Part shown: positions 11,468 through 21,705 of the stretch, one piece after another | Position numbering within the stretch: the stretch's first letter is position 1 | How the letters are laid out: every line of letters starts with the position of its first letter | Assembly (NCBI GenBank): GCA_947169185.1 | Contig: CAMVOS010000016.1 | Location: 1-53,483 of the forward strand | DNA: 53,483 bases | Direction of reading: 5' to 3' | Origin: an uncultured Prevotella sp. | GTDB taxonomy: Bacteria > Bacteroidota > Bacteroidia > Bacteroidales > Bacteroidaceae | Position numbers and translations under genes: made by a program | The notes under the pieces: model-generated | Told to the model about the DNA's origin: nothing | Databases searched by the model: none | What the model saw: the letters and a program-made list of their open reading frames with translations, nothing else

Positions 11468-14410
11468 ATGACAGATTTTGATTCAAACCAAACACACGTG
11501 GGGAAAGCACGGAACGCAGTGATGCGCTCTGTGCTTTTTTTCCTTTGTGCCATAGCCGCAATGTCCGTTCAGGCACAAGAACAGCAACAGGATACAACGA
11601 AAGTAAAAAATGAGAAGAGAGAGAAGAAGGTATATCTCTGGGGCTATCTCTCAGACTCGTTCACCCGCTCGTACATCCCCGATGTGAAGGTGGTGGTGCT
11701 GAGGGCGGACTCCTCGTTTGTCGACTCATGTAAGATAGACAATGGCTGGGGCACATTCAAGTCGTCGGAATACTATTTGGAGGTACCAGCTAAGCCAGCT
11801 AAGTATATCATCAAGTGTACTCATCCCGATTATGAGACCACATATAAGGACTACGAAATCAAGTACGTAGCCCGTAATCGCGACTTCGAAGTGCCCAGCA
11901 TCCGCATGAAGCGCATCCAGCGCAGCAACTACGACAAGGAAGGTGGTACGTTGCAGGAGGTGGTGGTGAAGGCCACGAAGGTAAAAATGGTGTATAAGGG
12001 CGACACCATCGTCTTCAATGCCGACGCCTTCAACGTCCCAGAGGGTTCGATGCTTGACGGCCTCATCAAGCAGTTGCCGGGCGTAGAGCTGAAGGACGAT
12101 GGCGAGATCTTCGTCAACGGCAAGAAGATCGAGAACCTGACGCTGAATGGTGCCGACTTCTTCAAAGGCAAGAACAAAATCATGCTCGAGAACCTGCCGC
12201 ACTATACGGTCAAGAACGTGCAGGTCTACAACAAACGGACACCCAAGAGCGAGTTCTTGGGGCGTGACGTCGAGGACAAGGAATATACGATGGACGTAGT
12301 GCTGAAGAAGGAATACTCTGTGGGAGGCACCGTCAATCTGGAGGTGGGCTATGGCACCGACAAGCGCTATAAGACGCGCGGCTTCGGACTGCGCTATACC
12401 GACAGGACACGTGCTGTGCTCTTTGGCGGTATGAATAACCTGAACGAATACATTGACTACGATAACGAAGGCAACGAGCGTGACCGTACGCAGGCCTCGG
12501 GCGACCGTGACCTGAAGACTGTTGGTGGCATGTGGGCATACCATGCACCAGAAGATCGTATTACCGACGATTTGACGTTCAAACTGAACTGGCAGGACGT
12601 CCACAGCGAGAGCGAGAGCCAGAGCGAGAACTTCCTGGCTGGTGCCAGCACCTTCGGCCAGTCGCGCTCGATGAGCGATTACCGTCCCTTCTCGCTGTCA
12701 GCTCGCAACTCATTCTACATCCGTAAGCCCATCTATCTCTATTCTTGGATTGATTTCGAATACAATCATAACAAAAACAATGGAGAAAGTTCGTCGCTGA
12801 CAGCCAACGACCAGTTGCTGAAGGACTCGGTGAACCATACGTGGAGTATCTATCAGTCGAAGAACAACAACATGCGACTGAACTGGCAAACGAATTGTGA
12901 TATCAAGCTGCCGTGGGGCGACGAACTGGAGACTGAGGTCGACCTGAACTGGCAGCGTAACTGGAACAGCAATAGCTTCTCGCAGAACCGTTATACCTTG
13001 TTTAATACAGGTACCATCGATCAGCGCAACCAATATAACGACAGCCCCTATATGAACTATGGCATTGGCGGACAACTCTCCTACCGGCTGCGACTGACCG
13101 AACACTTCTCCATAGCACCGCGACTGGCCATCAACTACAGCCACGACAATAACGACAGTCACATCTACCGGCTCGATTGGCTGGGTGCACCATGGGCTGT
13201 CGGCGGCCCTCACGCTATGGGTGACCTGCCTGCTGCCGACTCCTTGGCACTGGCCCTCGACGCCCCCAACTCTTCGGAACAGAGCAATCGTGAGAACCAG
13301 TATAGTGCCGGAATGATGGTGAACTACAGCAAGTCGCTGAAGGACAACAACGGCTATCTGTACTACTATGTCATGCTGACCAAGCAGTTCCGCCGCAAGC
13401 ACATGTCGTACGACAGCGATGTGCTGCATACGACGATGAACCGCAATTACAATTACTTGCAGCTGAACTTCCACTTCAACTACAGCTGGGACAAGCACCA
13501 CAAGTCCATCAATGCTTACGGTTCTAACAGCGTCTCCATGCCCAGCATCAGTCAGTTGGCTGACATCACACAGACCAACAATCCACTATACATCCACAAG
13601 GGTAATCCCGACCTGAAGCCCATGACTTACTGGTGGTTCAATGCCAACTATCGGGCACGCAAAGACAGCACAGACCAGCACTTCAACATCGGCATCAACG
13701 GTAACATCCAGCACAACGCAATGGCTACCGCCTATACTTACGATGCCGCTACGGGTGTGCGAACCACGTGGACCGAGAACATCAACGGAAACTGGAACAT
13801 GAGCGGTAATATCGACTTCGGACGTGCACTGGGCAAAAAGAAGTTCTGGCACATCGGCGCCAACCTGACTGGTAGTGTAGGCCAGAGCACCGACATGTCG
13901 TCCGTTACTGGACAGGCCGTCCCTGAACGTAACCGCGTCACCAACACCAGCCTGACCTTTGCGCCTAACATCCGCTATCAGAAGGAGAAGCTGACCTTTA
14001 CGCTCAAGGCTGACGGAACATGGCGCCATTTCCGTCGTAGCATTGAGGTCAACGAGTTGCCCACCAATATGTACGACTTCGGATACGGTTTCAATGCCAA
14101 CTACAAACTGCCTTGGAACTTCGTCATCGATACCGACCTTCAGATGCGTTCGCGCCGTGGCTATGCCGACGAGCAGATGAACGACAACCGCCTCTATTGG
14201 GATGCTACGCTCACCAAGTCGTGGAAGTCGGGACGCTGGGTGGCTAAGTTGAAGGGCTACGACCTGCTTGGTCAGGTGTCGCAGTGGCAGTATTGGGTCA
14301 ACTCCCAAGGTCGTACCGAGCAGTGGACGAACAACATGCGTCGCTATGTCCTGCTGTCGTTGGCCTACCGCTTCAGTTTAACGCCCAAGAAGGAAGGTAA
14401 AAAGGAATAG
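11468..14410 (+). CDS. Outer-membrane beta-barrel protein, TonB-receptor-like (OMP_b-brl_3 type)
   Basis: About 980 residues, built like the Bacteroidetes outer-membrane beta-barrel proteins related to TonB-dependent receptors: signal peptide (MRSVLFFLCAIAAMSVQAQ), an N-terminal carboxypeptidase-regulatory-like domain (about residues 55-135), a plug-like region with PGVELKDDGEIFVNGKKIE, and a long barrel rich in alternating aromatic residues. The ligand is unknown. The start is uncertain. A TTG at 11459, ATG at 11468 and ATG at 11522 are in frame; only the ATG at 11522 places the signal peptide right at the N-terminus, but it lies inside a terminator-like hairpin (11504-11541). No TAnnTTTG promoter is seen in the 70 bp after the GH95 gene. 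A shared terminator with GH97 follows the stop. Confidence 0.82.
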   Translation: MTDFDSNQTHVGKARNAVMRSVLFFLCAIAAMSVQAQEQQQDTTKVKNEKREKKVYLWGYLSDSFTRSYIPDVKVVVLRADSSFVDSCKIDNGWGTFKSSEYYLEVPAKPAKYIIKCTHPDYETTYKDYEIKYVARNRDFEVPSIRMKRIQRSNYDKEGGTLQEVVVKATKVKMVYKGDTIVFNADAFNVPEGSMLDGLIKQLPGVELKDDGEIFVNGKKIENLTLNGADFFKGKNKIMLENLPHYTVKNVQVYNKRTPKSEFLGRDVEDKEYTMDVVLKKEYSVGGTVNLEVGYGTDKRYKTRGFGLRYTDRTRAVLFGGMNNLNEYIDYDNEGNERDRTQASGDRDLKTVGGMWAYHAPEDRITDDLTFKLNWQDVHSESESQSENFLAGASTFGQSRSMSDYRPFSLSARNSFYIRKPIYLYSWIDFEYNHNKNNGESSSLTANDQLLKDSVNHTWSIYQSKNNNMRLNWQTNCDIKLPWGDELETEVDLNWQRNWNSNSFSQNRYTLFNTGTIDQRNQYNDSPYMNYGIGGQLSYRLRLTEHFSIAPRLAINYSHDNNDSHIYRLDWLGAPWAVGGPHAMGDLPAADSLALALDAPNSSEQSNRENQYSAGMMVNYSKSLKDNNGYLYYYVMLTKQFRRKHMSYDSDVLHTTMNRNYNYLQLNFHFNYSWDKHHKSINAYGSNSVSMPSISQLADITQTNNPLYIHKGNPDLKPMTYWWFNANYRARKDSTDQHFNIGINGNIQHNAMATAYTYDAATGVRTTWTENINGNWNMSGNIDFGRALGKKKFWHIGANLTGSVGQSTDMSSVTGQAVPERNRVTNTSLTFAPNIRYQKEKLTFTLKADGTWRHFRRSIEVNELPTNMYDFGYGFNANYKLPWNFVIDTDLQMRSRRGYADEQMNDNRLYWDATLTKSWKSGRWVAKLKGYDLLGQVSQWQYWVNSQGRTEQWTNNMRRYVLLSLAYRFSLTPKKEGKKE
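11504..11541 (+). terminator. Terminator-like hairpin overlapping the start of the outer-membrane protein gene
   Basis: AAAGCACGGA pairs with TCTGTGCTTT (one G-T pair), and CGCA pairs with TGCG across one A/C mismatch, with loop GTGA. Seven T follow at 11535-11541. The ATG at 11522 begins at the last base of the loop. It may terminate GH95 transcripts, attenuate the next gene, or hide its start codon. Confidence 0.55.
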
Positions 14411-14417
14411 TGATAAC

Positions 14418-14455
14418 AAAAAATGCTGGACATAGGCAAGTGTCCAGCATTTTTC
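14418..14455. terminator. Bidirectional rho-independent terminator between the OMP and GH97 genes
   Basis: A perfect 10-bp stem (ATGCTGGACA / TGTCCAGCAT, loop of 8) has six A on the left and five T on the right. It lies between two convergent stop codons and serves both strands. Confidence 0.93.
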
Positions 14456-14456
14456 T

Positions 14457-16682
<2,226 letters not shown>

Positions 16683-19097
16683 TTACTTACGTCCACTTTG
16701 GGTAATTAATGTCTTGACAGTTTCGTTGAAGTCGTCTTCCTTGAGCAGCTGCTCGATGGTGAGGTGCATGCGATAGCGCCAATAGTGGCGAGGATTAGCT
16801 GGAATGTTGATGCGCTCAGCATTCTGGTCGGGCAGGCGAAGACGCTCGTCGATAGATAGCCAGTCCTGAAGCGACAGCAGACAAAGCATAGACGGTGACG
16901 TGAGATGACGGCTCACGATGTCCTTGGCCAGCCAGCCCGGCAGCGGATGAGGTGCTGCACCGCCTCGATAGAGCATAGTGTTGAAGTAGGCCTGTGTGCG
17001 CTCTTCGTCCTCGTCCCACCACTGACGCAGCGTAGGCATGTCGTGTGTAGAGATGGTACATACCGAACGATAAGGGTTGCGGCTAAGATGACCGAAGCGT
17101 ACCTTGTCATCTTTTGGCATTGACTGAATTTCGAGTGACAGGATGCGCAGCTCGTTCATGACCCAGGGCACACAATCGGGTACCATACCTAAGTCTTCGG
17201 CACAACACAGCATGCGCGTGGCCTGCGTCAAACGCGGCAGCTTCTTCATTGCCTCCTGATACCAGAACTGATTGTTGCGACGGTAGAAGTAGTCATTATA
17301 CAGACGATTGAAGTTATACTTCTCGCCATCGTTCAGCTTCTGATAAGGCTCCTGATACTGCACGGCAATACGCGGATGCCAGCGGTCGCTGCGCTTATGA
17401 TCGACCAGGAACAGATCGTCGTGACCATAGATGCCATAGCCTTCTATCTCTTCGCGGCTCAAACCAAGGGCGGGAGCGAACTGACCTTCCAAGCCAGACT
17501 TCTCGGGCACGGGAATCTCCCAAATACGGAAGAATCCCAACACGTGGTCGATACGGTAGGCATCGAAATACTGTGCCATTTTTCTGAAACGACGTACCCA
17601 CCACTGGCAACCATCCTTCAGCATCTCGTCCCAATTGTAGGTGGGGAAGCCCCAATTCTGACCATCGGCAGAGAACGGATCGGGTGGGGCGCCAGCCTGA
17701 CCATTTAGGTTGAAGTATTTTGGCTCGACCCAGGCCTCGACACCATCACGGCTGATGCCGATAGGAATATCGCCCTTTAGGATGACGCGATGTGCACGGG
17801 CATATTCGTGAGCCGCATGCATCTGACGATCGAGGTTGTACTGCACATAGCACCAGAAGTCAGTAATCTTTTTGTCGGGCTTGGGCAGAGGCTTGGGCCA
17901 TGTGGGGAATTCTGCTGTACCATAGAGGTCGCGATAGTAGCAGAACTCTGTGTATGGCTTTAGCCATTGTTCATTTTCCTGACAGAATTGTTTGTAGGCA
18001 GCAGTGCGTTTGACTGCTGCCCCTTCTTGCTTGAACAGCACTTGCAGATACTCCATCTTGGCACTGAACATACGTTCATAGTCAATCTGTGGCAGCGCGT
18101 TCAGCTCCTGGCGTAGCTGTTCGAAATGTGTTTTCAGTTTTTCATCTTTGATTTCAGGTAACTGTCTCAGGTCGGTATATTGCGGGTGCAGGGCATAGAT
18201 GCTAATCGAGTTGTATGGATAGCTGTCCTGCCATGTGTGTGTCATATTGGTGTCGTTGATGGGCAATACTTGAAGAACACGCTGGTTGGTCTTGTCGGCC
18301 CAGTCAATCATCAGTTTCAGATCACCGAAGTCGCCCACACCAAAAGAACCCTCGCTACGCAGCGAGAATATAGGAATAACTGTACCAGCTCCCTTCCAGG
18401 GATAGAGAGGGAAGTTAGCTTGTGATAGCTCGTAGACAATCACTTCGTTGTCGGCTATATCGGTAAGCGAGACAGTGCGGTTTCCACATTCCTCCCATAC
18501 GGGCTCCTCAATGCCCAGCATCACGAATTTGAATTCAAAGGTCTGGGGTAATGATGCGGCATCCAGACTGATAACCCATTCGTGATATTCATGTTCGAAC
18601 ATGGGCAGTGCCTGGTTGACATCCCAATTGCCCAAGGCTTCGCCGGCACCTACGATGCCTAACTGTTCGCCGATGCGTAACTGTGGAGCACGCACCTTCA
18701 GTCGTACCGTGCGCTGATACTCCGTTGTGGTGCTCAATTCGCGCTGGTTAGCCATTACACAGTCGGTAAAGGCTGAACTGTACAGGTAGGCATCCTCAGG
18801 GATGTCAATCCAGTGGTCGTAAACGGTATAACGTGCGCCCTTCTCTGCAGCAAATTCCAGTCTGTGAGGCTCGACGAGCCATTCGTGACGGGCCTCTTCG
18901 CCGCCACGCAACAGACTATAGTAGTAGTCAATATACGTACCGGGCTTAGCAGTTTTCGATAATTCTACAAACCAATGCAGACCGTCAAGTGTGGTCATCT
19001 TATGTTGTGATGTCTTGCTGGCATCGTCGGAAAGGATATTCAGCACCAGGTCTTCACCATAGGTGGTCTGATATTCCACATTAAATAATATTTTCAT
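16683..19097 (-). CDS. malQ: 4-alpha-glucanotransferase with N-terminal starch-binding domains (GH77)
   Basis: About 804 residues. This cytoplasmic amylomaltase transfers alpha-1,4-glucan segments between maltooligosaccharides. Two CBM20-like starch-binding domains occupy roughly residues 1-95 and 115-215 (GIVGAGEALGNWD is typical), an arrangement like plant DPE2. The GH77 domain follows, with the nucleophile Asp in RIDHVLGFFR (near 517), the acid Glu in CAEDLG (near 632) and the third Asp in STHDMPTLRQWW (near 686). The ATG at 19097 was chosen because MKILFNVEYQTTYG begins the first CBM20; a GTG at 19124, overlapping the MFS stop by 4 bp, would add nine residues. Second enzyme gene of the operon. 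Confidence 0.93.
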   Translation of the reverse strand: MKILFNVEYQTTYGEDLVLNILSDDASKTSQHKMTTLDGLHWFVELSKTAKPGTYIDYYYSLLRGGEEARHEWLVEPHRLEFAAEKGARYTVYDHWIDIPEDAYLYSSAFTDCVMANQRELSTTTEYQRTVRLKVRAPQLRIGEQLGIVGAGEALGNWDVNQALPMFEHEYHEWVISLDAASLPQTFEFKFVMLGIEEPVWEECGNRTVSLTDIADNEVIVYELSQANFPLYPWKGAGTVIPIFSLRSEGSFGVGDFGDLKLMIDWADKTNQRVLQVLPINDTNMTHTWQDSYPYNSISIYALHPQYTDLRQLPEIKDEKLKTHFEQLRQELNALPQIDYERMFSAKMEYLQVLFKQEGAAVKRTAAYKQFCQENEQWLKPYTEFCYYRDLYGTAEFPTWPKPLPKPDKKITDFWCYVQYNLDRQMHAAHEYARAHRVILKGDIPIGISRDGVEAWVEPKYFNLNGQAGAPPDPFSADGQNWGFPTYNWDEMLKDGCQWWVRRFRKMAQYFDAYRIDHVLGFFRIWEIPVPEKSGLEGQFAPALGLSREEIEGYGIYGHDDLFLVDHKRSDRWHPRIAVQYQEPYQKLNDGEKYNFNRLYNDYFYRRNNQFWYQEAMKKLPRLTQATRMLCCAEDLGMVPDCVPWVMNELRILSLEIQSMPKDDKVRFGHLSRNPYRSVCTISTHDMPTLRQWWDEDEERTQAYFNTMLYRGGAAPHPLPGWLAKDIVSRHLTSPSMLCLLSLQDWLSIDERLRLPDQNAERINIPANPRHYWRYRMHLTIEQLLKEDDFNETVKTLITQSGRK

Positions 19098-19120
19098 AGC
19101 TGTATTATTTAGATCCTTAT

Positions 19121-19141
19121 TCACTTATCACTTTTCACTTT
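19121..19141 (-). repeat. Three-copy heptamer AAAGTGA at the MFS-malQ junction
   Basis: On the plus strand the units are TCACTTA, TCACTTT, TCACTTT. They encode the last residues and the stop of the MFS gene and lie about 24 bp before the malQ ATG. The patch resembles those at 3768, 8734, 36322 and 40677. Confidence 0.8.
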
Positions 19142-20428
19142 AATAACAGATACACTTGCAGCACCAGCCACCAGCAGTACACCGGAAACAATCATCATGG
19201 TTGACTGATGACTACCTACCAGCGACAGCACCAAGCCACCGCAGAGGGCTGCAACAATCTGAGGAATACAGATAGTTCCGTTGAAGAGTCCCAAATAGGC
19301 TCCCATGTGGCCGTAACCCTGCAGGGCATTAGTGACAAAGGTGAATGGCATGGCCAGCATGGCAGCCCAGGCACACCCTATGAGTACAAAGGGGATGAAC
19401 TGCATGTACTGGTCGTGGAGGAAAGGTACCATGGCAAAGCCCACGGCACCAATCAGCAGACTGACAGCATAGGCTACCTTGGTGTTACGGAACTGAGGCA
19501 GTATGGTTGCCCACACGACTGAACCAATAGCCTGTACGGCAAAGAGTACGCCCACCCAGTTGCCCGCAATCTGGAAATTCTCACTGGCAGGGTCGGTGGA
19601 ATCCCATACCGTCTCGGCAATGGCACCTGTCGTATAGTTCCACATATATAGGAATGCAGCCCAACAGAAAAACTGGACCAGTCCTACCTTCCAGAAAGTA
19701 GACGGGGCATTCTTGAGCAGCGTAATCCAGTTGGCGCTTTCTTCTTTCTCTTCAGATACCGGGTTGTATTCAGCATACTCCTGTGGATTCCACTCCTTCA
19801 CCTTTGATGTCGTGTAGATAACGCAGAGGATAAGAATAGCTGCTCCGATATAGAACGACCAGATGACGGAATCGGGTACGACACCCTTTTCGGCCACATT
19901 ACTGATGCCTATCCAGGTAAAGAAGAAGGGGAACAGGAAGCCTACCACCGATCCGGCGTTACAGAGGAATGACTGAATAGAATAAGCCTTAGCCTTCTGC
20001 TCCTCGTTCACCATGTCGCCTACCAGCATCTTGAAAGGCTGCATGGCCATATTAATACTGGTGTCAAGGAACATCAGTGCTACCAGGCCGAATATCATGG
20101 CAGCACTCACGGCCAGTCCCAGAGAGCCTGCATTAGGTAACAGGCACATCACCAGCACGGCAACGGCGGCACCGACAAACAGGTATGGTATGCGTCGTCC
20201 CCAGCGTGTCCAGGTCTTGTCGCTCAGTGTTCCGACAATCGGTTGCACAAGGATACCCATCAGCGGTGGCAGTATCCAGAAATAGCTTAAACTGTGTGGG
20301 TCTGCACCCAGCGTAGCGAAGATACGCGAGATGTTGGCTGACTGTAAGGCGTATGCTATCTGTACGCCAAAGAACCCAAAGCTCAGGTTCCACAGACTCC
20401 AAAACGGTAAATTAGGTTTTTGTTTCAT
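19121..20428 (-). CDS. MFS sugar transporter (SLC45/GPH-like, probable maltose or glucose importer)
   Basis: A 435-residue inner-membrane protein with about 12 hydrophobic segments. It belongs to the major facilitator group that includes GPH/SLC45-type sugar:cation symporters; the loop motif DKTWTRWGRRIPYLFVGA after the second segment is typical. It lies between lacI (12 bp upstream) and malQ (overlapping or nearly so), so by context it probably carries maltose or glucose made by the periplasmic GH97 into the cytoplasm. Its last codons consist of the heptamer AAAGTGA repeated three times, so VKSDK at the C-terminus is probably repeat-derived and not conserved. Substrate is an inference from context. 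Confidence 0.88.
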   Translation of the reverse strand: MKQKPNLPFWSLWNLSFGFFGVQIAYALQSANISRIFATLGADPHSLSYFWILPPLMGILVQPIVGTLSDKTWTRWGRRIPYLFVGAAVAVLVMCLLPNAGSLGLAVSAAMIFGLVALMFLDTSINMAMQPFKMLVGDMVNEEQKAKAYSIQSFLCNAGSVVGFLFPFFFTWIGISNVAEKGVVPDSVIWSFYIGAAILILCVIYTTSKVKEWNPQEYAEYNPVSEEKEESANWITLLKNAPSTFWKVGLVQFFCWAAFLYMWNYTTGAIAETVWDSTDPASENFQIAGNWVGVLFAVQAIGSVVWATILPQFRNTKVAYAVSLLIGAVGFAMVPFLHDQYMQFIPFVLIGCAWAAMLAMPFTFVTNALQGYGHMGAYLGLFNGTICIPQIVAALCGGLVLSLVGSHQSTMMIVSGVLLVAGAASVSVIKVKSDK

Positions 20429-20440
20429 ATCGTCTTTTAT

Positions 20441-21466
20441 TTATTTTGTAGTACCGCGAATAACAAGCCTAGTGCGGACGACGCGGCGTTGTGGCTTGTC
20501 ACGGGGAATAATGCCCTCCACCTGGTTTATCAGAATGTCGACAGCCTCCTCGCCAACTTTCATGCCACGTTGTTCGACGGTGGTCAGCATGGGGTCGCAG
20601 GCCACAGCTCGTTGACCGTTGGTGAATCCGCAGATGCTGATGTCATTAGGGACATTGAATCCCATGCGTTTGGCGGTATATAGGATGCCGATAGCCGTAT
20701 CGTCATTGACGGCAAAGAATCCGTCAGGTCTCGGCTCGCTTTTCAGGATTTCTGGCGTGATAGCTTCTGCATCAGTACGATTGTCGCAGATATATGTCAG
20801 GCCTTCGTCATAAGTCAGCCCATGCTTCAGCAATGCATCCTTATAGCCGTTGAATCGGTTCTTTGAAATCTCCAGGTTCATGGCAGATCCATAGAAGGCA
20901 ATGTTGCGACAACCCGTCTCTATCAGGTATGTCACGGCATTGTAGGCTCCCATATAGTCGTCGACTACAACGCGGCTCGCGTTCACGCCCGTACATATTC
21001 TATCATAAAAGACCAAAGGCAGTCCGGCATCTATCAGTCGCTGGAAGTGTTCGTATTGATGTGTATCCTTTGCCTGGCTGACAATGATGCCGCATACCTT
21101 ATTCTCGTAGAACGACTGGCATATCCTGACCTCGCGCTCATATTGTTCGTTGCTTTGTGCCACCATGATACGATAGCCATGTGCAGAAGCCTCTTCCTCG
21201 ATGCCTGCCAGTACTGATGAAAAGAAGAAGTGGGTGAATTCTGGTATGATGACGCCTATCACCTTTTGAGGCTGCACCTTGGAACGGCGCAACGATTCTG
21301 CCAGCACATTCGGTGTGAAGTTATGCTCACGGGCATACTGCTGAATGGCCGCCCGACGCTCTGCTGAGATGCGTGGCGAGTCCTTCAGCGCACGTGATAC
21401 CGTTGCCACCGAGATACCAAACTCGCGGGCAATGTCCTTCATCGTTAATGGGGCTTTTTCTTTCAT
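20441..21466 (-). CDS. LacI-family transcriptional regulator
   Basis: A 341-residue LacI/GalR-type DNA-binding protein. The helix-turn-helix is at about residues 9-28 (MKDIAREFGISVATVSRALK), the hinge helix follows near residue 55 (NVLAESLRR), and the periplasmic-binding-protein-like sensor domain begins at VIGVIIPEF (near 68). It is the first gene of the leftward operon with the sugar transporter, malQ and GH97, and is divergent from susCDEF. A perfect 14-bp LacI-type palindrome lies midway in the divergent promoter region, so it most likely controls both operons, and its own expression, in response to a maltose-like sugar. The classical sus system of B. thetaiotaomicron uses the unrelated SusR instead. 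Confidence 0.93.
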   Translation of the reverse strand: MKEKAPLTMKDIAREFGISVATVSRALKDSPRISAERRAAIQQYAREHNFTPNVLAESLRRSKVQPQKVIGVIIPEFTHFFFSSVLAGIEEEASAHGYRIMVAQSNEQYEREVRICQSFYENKVCGIIVSQAKDTHQYEHFQRLIDAGLPLVFYDRICTGVNASRVVVDDYMGAYNAVTYLIETGCRNIAFYGSAMNLEISKNRFNGYKDALLKHGLTYDEGLTYICDNRTDAEAITPEILKSEPRPDGFFAVNDDTAIGILYTAKRMGFNVPNDISICGFTNGQRAVACDPMLTTVEQRGMKVGEEAVDILINQVEGIIPRDKPQRRVVRTRLVIRGTTK

Positions 21467-21485
21467 CAGTTATTGATTGTTTCTG

Positions 21486-21493
21486 CAAAGTTA
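21486..21493 (-). promoter_or_regulatory. -7 element of the lacI operon promoter
   Basis: TAACTTTG on the minus strand, 20 bp before the lacI start at 21466, fits TAnnTTTG. No clear -33 element is visible. Confidence 0.7.
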
Positions 21494-21548
21494 TTGAAAA
21501 GTTATACACGTTGTTCTTTTACCGACCTTATTTGTTAATAAAACGCAA

Positions 21549-21562
21549 TGCAAACGTTTGCA
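21549..21562. promoter_or_regulatory. LacI-type operator in the divergent lacI/susC promoter region
   Basis: TGCAAACGTTTGCA is a perfect 14-bp palindrome with the central CG typical of LacI/GalR family operators. Its centre is about 76 bp from each of the two predicted transcription starts (near 21480 leftward, near 21632 rightward). Confidence 0.8.
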
Positions 21563-21617
21563 CTGTATAAATAACGTATTTAACCCACAAAAAAGTATAA
21601 CGTAACGAAATTATCTT

Positions 21618-21625
21618 TACTTTTG
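21618..21625 (+). promoter_or_regulatory. -7 element of the susC operon promoter
   Basis: TACTTTTG fits TAnnTTTG. It predicts a leader of about 75 nt before the susC ATG at 21706. No convincing -33 element is seen, which suits a promoter needing an activator. Confidence 0.65.
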
Positions 21626-21705
21626 CAGCAGATTTAAATCATTTCGGTAATTCGAATACGCTAAAACCAATTTATTTTATAACTAGTAACTTTAAAAAAT
21701 TAAAG

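Noticed and set aside
12600..12640. Low-complexity GAGAGC-like repeats in the outer-membrane protein gene
   Set aside because: They encode a short Ser/Glu-rich loop (HSESESQSEN) with period 6 and look like ordinary coding sequence.
21631..21640. GATTTAAATC near the susC transcription start, sharing its core with the FNR-like palindrome at 35444
   Set aside because: It lacks the flanking TT/AA of the full site, and a 10-bp A+T-rich palindrome is likely by chance.
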